NCBI GenBank assembly: GCA_943331145.2
Contig: CALQKL020000071.1
Location: forward strand, 1-9,231
From: Chitinophaga pinensis
GTDB taxonomy: Bacteria; Bacteroidota; Bacteroidia; Chitinophagales; Chitinophagaceae
Reading direction: 5' to 3'
DNA: 9,231 bases
Position numbers and translations under genes: made by a program. The notes beneath the pieces were generated by a model, which ran no database searches, was not told the origin of the DNA, and was given only the letters and a program-made list of their open reading frames with translations. Of this stretch, positions 1 to 6,500 are shown one piece after another. Each line of letters begins with the position of its first letter. Position 1 is the stretch's first letter.

Positions 1-1419
1 AGAATGTTGGTCTGGCGTTATGGTTTGAATCGGCTTAATTCCTTCAAACGCTGTTTCTGTAGTGAAGCACCCAGATCCAATACCAGCGCCAATCGCGGCA
101 CCCCAAGCTCCATCTGTTTGATAAAGTTCCAACGGTATGCCAGTAGCATTTACGAATGCACGGATGAAAATGTCGCTAAGAAACATATTGGCTTTTGATG
201 CGCGTATAACCTTAACTGTTGTGCCTAGTTCTTGTAATAAATCTATTCCGTATTTAAATGAAAACGCCACACCTTCAAGTCCAGCGCGGTATAAGTGTTC
301 GTTTTTATGAATGGTGTAGTTGATGCCTTTGATTTGCGCGCCAATGTTTAGGTTTCCAAACATGCGCTCAGCTCCATTTCCAAAAGGGAAACAGGATAAT
401 CCATCAGCACCTTCCGGAATTTCGGCTGCGCTTTCATTTAGGGTGGAGTAGGATATAGGATTGTTTGCTAATGACCTAATCCATGCAGAAGTAATGCCAC
501 CTCCATTTATACAAAGCAGTTGTCCAATTCTGATATTTTCTTTGTTATAATTTACATGCGCAAAGCTGTTTATTTTGGATTCGGGGTCTGAAGTTGCTTT
601 TGCTGAAATGCTATAAATTACGCCTGATGTTCCCGCATTTGCCATTACCTCACCTTCAGAAAATACATTTAACGCCAATGCATTGTTGGGTTGATCTCCG
701 GCTTTGTAACTTATATTCGTTTCAAATGGCAAATTGAATTTTGCTGCAATTTCGGATTTGATTGTTCCGTGATGTGCAAAACAAGGTTGGTATTTTGGTA
801 ATAAGTTTGCATTAAAATCAAATGCGTCTATAATAGCTTCGGAGATTTCTTGTTTGTTAAAATCCCAAAAAATCCCTTCAGAAAGTCCTGAAATGGTTGT
901 GCTGCAAATGCCTGTTAACTTCATGGCTATGAAATCGCCGGGCAACATGATTTTGTATATTCTTGAATACACATCAGGTTCATTTGTTTTTATCCACGCC
1001 AATTTTGAAGCGGTGAAATTACCTGGGGTATTCAACATTGATGTTAAACAATTTTCAACGCCGATTTTTTTTGAAGCAACATCGCCTATTTCTATGGCTC
1101 TGCTATCACACCAGATGATGCTATTGTAAATGGAATTTAATTGATCATCTACCATTACCAATCCATGCATTTGATAGGCAATGCCTATTGATGCGATATC
1201 TTGGGGATTATACAGTCCAGTATTATGTAATTGTTCAATGGCGATACAAGTGTTTTCCCACCAAATATTGGGATCTTGTTCAGCCCAGCCGGGTTGTGGT
1301 GAAATAATGGGCATTTCTATTTCTGGATATTGTACTGAAGCAATTGTTGCACGAGTAACACTATCCACAACAGAAACTTTTACAGAAGATGTACCCAAAT
1401 CAATACCAAGAAATAACAT
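1..1419 (-). CDS. xylB: Xylulokinase (FGGY family), C-terminus cut by window edge
   Basis: D-xylulose kinase: phosphorylates D-xylulose with ATP to D-xylulose 5-phosphate in the cytoplasm, feeding the pentose phosphate pathway. I translated 473 codons without a stop. Family members have about 490-500 residues, so only some 20 C-terminal residues are missing. Visible motifs: the N-terminal ATPase-fold motif GIDLGTSSVK (residues 5-14, Asp7); PGWAEQDPNIWW in the N-terminal domain; QMHG at 83-86, matching the Met-His substrate contact of E. coli XylB (77-78); AGDQPNNA with Asp242 as the likely catalytic base (E. coli Asp233); the nucleotide-site motif NAGTSGV; and a C-terminal GLEGVAFSF segment. 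The IIWCDSRA and LPGDFIAMK stretches resemble Bacteroidota xylulokinases. The ATG at 1419 puts the first beta strand right at the N-terminus, as in the family. No Shine-Dalgarno is visible, which is normal for the phylum. Other FGGY sugar kinases are possible but fit less well. Confidence 0.93.
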   Translation of the reverse strand, partial: MLFLGIDLGTSSVKVSVVDSVTRATIASVQYPEIEMPIISPQPGWAEQDPNIWWENTCIAIEQLHNTGLYNPQDIASIGIAYQMHGLVMVDDQLNSIYNSIIWCDSRAIEIGDVASKKIGVENCLTSMLNTPGNFTASKLAWIKTNEPDVYSRIYKIMLPGDFIAMKLTGICSTTISGLSEGIFWDFNKQEISEAIIDAFDFNANLLPKYQPCFAHHGTIKSEIAAKFNLPFETNISYKAGDQPNNALALNVFSEGEVMANAGTSGVIYSISAKATSDPESKINSFAHVNYNKENIRIGQLLCINGGGITSAWIRSLANNPISYSTLNESAAEIPEGADGLSCFPFGNGAERMFGNLNIGAQIKGINYTIHKNEHLYRAGLEGVAFSFKYGIDLLQELGTTVKVIRASKANMFLSDIFIRAFVNATGIPLELYQTDGAWGAAIGAGIGSGCFTTETAFEGIKPIQTITPDQHS

Positions 1420-1473
1420 GTTTTAATTTTTTATAAACAAAATAAAGTATTTAGTAAAAAGAGGCATCTATTT

Positions 1474-1493
1474 TTATGCAAACGTTGCCATAA
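1474..1493. promoter_or_regulatory. Candidate LacI-family operator upstream of xylB
   Basis: The 20-mer TTATGCAAACGTTGCCATAA is an even-length palindrome in which 16 of 20 positions agree with the reverse complement. It has a perfect AACGTT core with a central CpG. That architecture is typical of operators of LacI/GalR-family sugar regulators. It lies 54 bases upstream of the xylB start codon, where a repressor or activator of that gene could bind. A poor -7-like box (TTATTTTG on the minus strand, 1445-1438) lies between it and the gene, without a clear -33 element. The regulator gene is not in the window, so the assignment is inferred from palindrome form and position only. Confidence 0.5.
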
Positions 1494-1522
1494 CTAAGGA
1501 GTTTATGATTTTGTTTTTTATT

Positions 1523-1554
1523 AAAAAAAATAGGGCAACCAAAAATGATTGCCC
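1523..1554 (-). terminator. Rho-independent terminator after the GH28 gene
   Basis: Read on the minus strand, GGGCAA (1554-1549) pairs perfectly with TTGCCC (1538-1533) around a 10-base loop. After TA comes a run of eight T (1530-1523). The hairpin begins 30 bases after the GH28 stop codon. It should end the GH28 transcript before xylB and so argues against simple co-transcription of the two genes. The six-pair stem is short but GC-rich against a very A/T-rich background, and the T-run is on the correct side for the minus strand. Confidence 0.8.
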
Positions 1555-1584
1555 GATTTCAATTCGTTTGTAAGTTTTGTGAAA

Positions 1585-3096
1585 CTACAATACTGGTTTC
1601 CCATCAGAAAGAATATTTTCGGTTCTTAAAAGTTTATAAGGGTTTCCTTGTGCGTTTATCTTTACATTTTTCATAAAGATGTTTTTAGCATCAGTAGCAT
1701 CAAATGCTTTTTTTGAAGTGATTTCAATGTTTTCAAAATACAAATCATGTGTAGGTTGTATTTGCATTCCTGAAATGGACATGGCTATTTCAGCAGAAGA
1801 GCATACAATATTGCTGATGTGGAAATTATTAAAATGAGGTACTTTTTCAGTTTTTGAATCTGTTACTAAACTGGATGCTTTACCAACAGTATTGTCGCCA
1901 TAAGAGGTACTAAATAAAATGGCTTCATGAATGATATTGTCCATTTTAATATTATCAACATAGATATCTCTAACACTTCCACCTCTACCTACATTGCTTT
2001 TTACTCTGATGCCGATATCAGTACCATTGAATACACAATCTGTTACATAAATATTTTTCATGCCACCATCGGTATTACTGCCGATTACAAATCCGCCATG
2101 TCCTTTCAAAACTGTACATCCTGCGATGATTACATTTTGCAATTGAGCATCTGCTGTGTCATTGGTGCCATTGCTACTTTTCATACAAATGCCATCGTCT
2201 CCTGCGCTTACTAAAGTGTTGAAAATAATAACTTGCTTACATGCACTGATGTCTATACCATCACCATTTTGAGCCCATTCTTCATTGAATACAATCGCGT
2301 TGCTCAAGGTAAGGTTTGTGCATTTGGTTGGATAAAAAACAAACTTTGGTGAATTCTTTAATCCAACACTGTCGATTAAAATGTTTTTACACTTATTGAA
2401 CATAACCATGTATGGTCTATTGAAGTCTCTTGTTTTCAAATAATCATCAGCAGTTGCATCTGGTTTGTCTTTTAATTCTTTTAAAATGGCTTCTCCGTTC
2501 ATGGCTTCAACGGACGGCCACCAAATTTTTCCATCGCTGCTGATCACCCCTTGCTCCGTAATTTTAGACCATTGTGCTTCGCTTACTTTTTGTTTTTTAA
2601 CGGGTCTCCAACTTTCTCCTCCGCCATCAAAAATGCCTTCTCCAGTTAATGCAATGTTTTCTAAATTGTTACCATAGATTGGGGATTTAACGATAAAGCT
2701 TCCACTTCCTTGAGGTTTGAAAACAGGATATTGTGTTCTGTCTTTTGTAAACTGAACCAATGTACCTCTGTTGGTATGTATGTTAACGTTGCTCATCAAT
2801 TCTATTGGTCCAGTTAACCATACACCTTTGGGGATTTCAACAATACCGCCGCCAGCATTCGCGCAAGCTTGAATGGCTTTGTTGATGGCTTCTGTATTCA
2901 ACGTTTTACCATCACCAATAGCCCCATATTTTGTAATCTCAAAAACTTGATTCTTGAATTTTGGAACAATCATTTCAGGCATTTTAAAAGGCGCTTTCGA
3001 AATATAATAGCTGATGTCTTTGTTTTGCGAATAGGCTTGAAAAGCAAATAATAAAGCAAAAAAAGTAAACTTGATTTTTATTTGTATAGAATGCAT
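1585..3096 (-). CDS. Secreted GH28 polygalacturonase-family glycoside hydrolase
   Basis: A 503-residue glycoside hydrolase family 28 protein, a right-handed parallel beta-helix enzyme that cleaves galacturonic-acid linkages in pectin by inversion. The N-terminus is a signal peptide: Lys residues near the start, the hydrophobic core FTFFALLFAF, then AYS before Gln24, the likely cleavage site. The helix starts near FEITKYGAIGDGKTLNTEAINKA (split by eye at residues 52-74), the usual GH28 entry motif. Catalytic motifs occur in order: NGDGID at 277-282 (Asp279; the family's NTD position), AGDDG at 298-302 (Asp300, Asp301), GHGG at 332-335 (His333) and RVK at 364-366 (the family's RIK). All expected acids are present, so it should be active. 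Length and the GGFVIGS segment suit bacterial exo-acting members, but exo-polygalacturonase, xylogalacturonan and rhamnogalacturonan specificities cannot be separated by eye. The ATG at 3096 is supported by the signal peptide; its leader has no Shine-Dalgarno. A terminator follows the gene. Confidence 0.93.
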   Translation of the reverse strand: MHSIQIKIKFTFFALLFAFQAYSQNKDISYYISKAPFKMPEMIVPKFKNQVFEITKYGAIGDGKTLNTEAINKAIQACANAGGGIVEIPKGVWLTGPIELMSNVNIHTNRGTLVQFTKDRTQYPVFKPQGSGSFIVKSPIYGNNLENIALTGEGIFDGGGESWRPVKKQKVSEAQWSKITEQGVISSDGKIWWPSVEAMNGEAILKELKDKPDATADDYLKTRDFNRPYMVMFNKCKNILIDSVGLKNSPKFVFYPTKCTNLTLSNAIVFNEEWAQNGDGIDISACKQVIIFNTLVSAGDDGICMKSSNGTNDTADAQLQNVIIAGCTVLKGHGGFVIGSNTDGGMKNIYVTDCVFNGTDIGIRVKSNVGRGGSVRDIYVDNIKMDNIIHEAILFSTSYGDNTVGKASSLVTDSKTEKVPHFNNFHISNIVCSSAEIAMSISGMQIQPTHDLYFENIEITSKKAFDATDAKNIFMKNVKINAQGNPYKLLRTENILSDGKPVL

Positions 3097-3554
3097 AAAT
3101 GAGTTTCTGTTTTTAAAACGGTAAAGAAAATGAGTGATTTTTGGGAGTAGATTTTTTTTATAAAAAATGAATTATAGATATGATAAAGAGGAAAAGTTTA
3201 ATGTTTAAATTTTAACAGCGTAAATAAACAAATTTTAATGTTATTTATTTTTATAGTAACTTCTAAAATATTGTGAATTTATAATTGTTTACCGAATAAA
3301 AATACAAGTAAATTTCATCTATTATTTTGGTATCGATTGCGTAGAAATATAAATAGGCATCAACTGCATTATTATAATTGTTTTGTAACATTGTTAGTCG
3401 TTTATTGAATATATCATGCAGTTAAAATTTTAATAGTCGATGTGATCTGTTTTTGATAGATGGATGTTCTGTAAATTACAATTGTGCATTTGGTTAATTT
3501 TGATGTTGATTTTCGATTGTATTTTTTGCAGAAGTATTTCAAAAATTATATTTT
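3097..3554. other. Divergent A/T-rich intergenic region
   Basis: 458 bases separate the start codons of the GH28 gene (leftward) and the giant secreted-protein gene (rightward), so both promoters should lie here. I see no convincing gene: the open frames are short, A/T-driven and lack recognisable protein features. A -7-like box serves the rightward gene. For the leftward gene I found only an imperfect box (TAAAATTTG on the minus strand, 3237-3229, one base too long in the spacer). The region also holds near-palindromic A/T blocks, GTTTAAATTTTAAC at 3203-3216 and a perfect TTAAAATTTTAA at 3422-3433. These could be regulator sites or chance in such A/T-rich DNA. There is no GC-rich hairpin. 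Confidence 0.7.
3495..3502 (+). promoter_or_regulatory. Candidate Bacteroidota -7 promoter box for the giant secreted protein
   Basis: TAATTTTG matches the Bacteroidota primary sigma-factor -7 consensus TAnnTTTG exactly, on the strand of the downstream gene. Transcription would begin roughly 50 bases before the ATG at 3555. No clear TTTG -33 element lies at the expected spacing; the nearest TTTG, at 3452-3455, is too far upstream. The call therefore rests on one short match in A/T-rich DNA. Confidence 0.35.
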
Positions 3555-6500
3555 ATGCAAATTTGCTACAAAATTTTTCAGTACAAAAAGCTGCCATTAA
3601 CCATATTTGTTTTTCTTTTTTTTCTAAATTCAACATCTTACGCTCAGCTGTTTCAGCAAGATTTTAATGGGGGGGCTTTTACTCCTGCAACAATAAATTG
3701 CTCATCAGGTCAAGTAACTGACCTAACGACGTATAGAAATGCTATTGCGCCTTCTAATTCACAGTTTACGTACATCAATACTTCTACAGGGTCAAGTTGC
3801 GGAACTAGTATTTCTGTAAATACAACATCTGGCAAGTTGGAAGTTGTGAAGACGGCCAATAATGCTTATCTCACTAGAAGTTATCCATTTCCAAGTAATG
3901 TAACGTCAGCATTGGTAAGATTTGATTTTGAAGTATTATCAAACGGATCATCAAATACTTCTGCTTTTAATTTTTATATTGGAGATACTATACCAGATGG
4001 TAATTCATCCAGTTCATATAAATTTCATACCAATTTTAAAATTGGTATATCTGATGGAAACTCTTTGAGTTGGAGAGTTGCAAGTACAGGAGCTTATGTA
4101 ACAGGTGCTCATACCGTTTTAATGGCGGTTAATAATAGCGGAGGAACATTGAATTATCTTGGGCCAGATGGTAGTTGCGAAAGTGTTGGAGATGATAAAT
4201 ATGATTTATGGATAGATAATGTAAGATATGTCAACGAAAACACTTCATCATTAAACGCGGGCCAAACACTTAAAAGATTTTCTATAATTTCTAATTCTGG
4301 TCCAGCTTCTACTTGCACTTTTGACAATATTTTGATTGATCCAATTCCACCTACACCAACCGTGTTGCCAGAATCTCCATTAACAGGTGGTGGCGTGGGT
4401 TTTACAGCCAATTGGGTACCGGTATCAGGAGTAACAGGTTACTTTGTTGATATTGCAGATAACAATACCTTCACTACGAATTTGAATACCGTTTATGTAG
4501 CTGGTGCTGCAACCGGTTCATATATATTTTCAACATTGACTTCGGGCAACACTTATTATTACAGGGTAAGGTCTGCATCGCAATACACGGTTGGCACTTA
4601 TCAAAGTTGTAATTCTGCCACAGAATCAGGCTTTGCTAGTTCGGCTTTGTCTTTTAGCAGTCAACCATTAAATATTTCAGAATGTATTGGCGGTGCAAAT
4701 GCACTTAATGTAAGTTCTACACAGGCAACTTCATTTCAATGGTTTTCTAATACCGTAAATGCAAATACAGGAGGTACACTTATCGGTGGTGCTACAGGTA
4801 CAACATATCTACCTTCTTCAGCAGCAGCAGGAACAAATTATTATTATTGTGTAATTGGTAATGGTACAGTAGAAATTGCATCAAATGTTGCAACGGTAAG
4901 GGTTGATGCTCTTCCAGCATTAACTGGTGTTTCTCAATCAACTGCAGTATGTGGTGGACAAAATGCTACAATTCTTTTAACAGGCCTGGTTTCAGGATCG
5001 GTTAACAAAGTTTATTATCACGTTGCTTCTGGCGGTGCATTACTCGCAGATAGTGTATTGGAAACTGGTAGTGGAAATGGCAGTTTCTTGTTTTTGACCA
5101 CCAATGCAAATAATGGTCAGCTTTTAGTAATTGATAGTATAAGAACATCATGTATTTCAACCTTTAGTAATGGTGTAACACTTACTGTAAATACCAGTCC
5201 TTCTAATCCAACAGGAGGAAGTACCGTAACGAGTTGCATAGCTGGATCATCTTTATCGCTCAATGTGAACAATCCTGGAGCAGGCTTTACTACAAATTGG
5301 TACGCGACTGCAACTGGGGGGAATGTTTTATCAGGAGGTTCAGGAACAAATAGCTTTGTTACCCCAAGTTTCAATAATGATACAACAGTAACTTATTATG
5401 CACAAACTGTTTCAGGAACTACAGGGTGTTCATCTCCAATAAGGGTAGCCGTAATTGGAAGTGTTTCTATTCCGGTTCTTACACTAAACAGTACAACAAT
5501 TTATAGCCCACCACCAGTTGCTGCTTTGTATAATCTGAATCTTCCATATCTCAGTGCAACCGGTGGTGCTGATAGATATGACATAGAGTGGACAGGGTCA
5601 ACTTCTGGAGTTTTTACTAATGTTACAAATGGTATTTTGCCTGGCTCAACTGCAAATAATATCATAATGTCTTTAAATGCATCCGCTGTTGTAGGAACAT
5701 ACACAGGAAGGATTCGGGTAAAAAGATCATCAAATGGTTGTACTTCTGACTGGACATCATTTACTTTAGTCTTAATACCGATAGCTGTTGGAGATTATGG
5801 ATCTGTGAGAGATGGCAATTGGGCGATAAATCCCAATTTGACATGGAAAAAATATAATGCAACAACAGGAAGATTCTCAGATACAGTTACAGCTGCACCT
5901 ACACCAAGCACAAATATTTGGATTTTGGACGGATATACAGTTATAACAGGTAATTCAAGTGTAAGTTGTAGAGATTTACATGTAATCAATGGAAGACTTA
6001 AATCAGGAAATACTGTATCAAGAACAGGCTTAAGTGTTGCAGTTTCTGGTGGAGTTATTGAAGTGGCTTCCAATGGATATTTTGGAACAAGAGGGCAATC
6101 AATTCCTGATACAGCAGATGCATTATCCTTAAGCATTCAAAACGTATCTGTACCAAGCGCTGCAGCTCCAGTTACATCAATAATTGGAATTGGTGGGTAT
6201 ATCGATATCGGCAGGTTAATTGTTACTGGAGCCAACGACAGTGTGGTAATTGATCATGATATGACCATTAATTTCAAAGGCACCAATAATAATGGCTATG
6301 ATCCTGCATGTTATTTTAACGGAACTAATCAAAAATTATACATCAAACCCTCTAGAACAGTAACATTTGATAAATGGTCGAATTTTAGTGTTGGTTCAGC
6401 ACCTGCCAATTATATTAATAATCCCCTCAATAACTACTCGTTGTATGTAGATGGAACTTTGAATTTTACACCTGGAATCCCATCAACTGCGACGCTTACG

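Noticed and set aside
854..1426. Plus-strand open frames opposite xylB (854-1129 and 1181-1426)
   Set aside because: They lie antisense to a gene with clear family motifs and show no protein features of their own.
3151..3168. Inverted A/T repeat, T-run followed by A-run, upstream of the GH28 gene
   Set aside because: The stem is A/T only with no GC pairs and lies upstream of both flanking genes, so it is not a credible terminator.
3464..3667. A 67-codon plus-strand open frame overlapping the start of the giant gene
   Set aside because: It is out of frame with the signal-peptide reading, low in complexity and Phe/Ile/Lys-rich from A/T composition, and ends inside the giant gene. Taken as a shadow frame.
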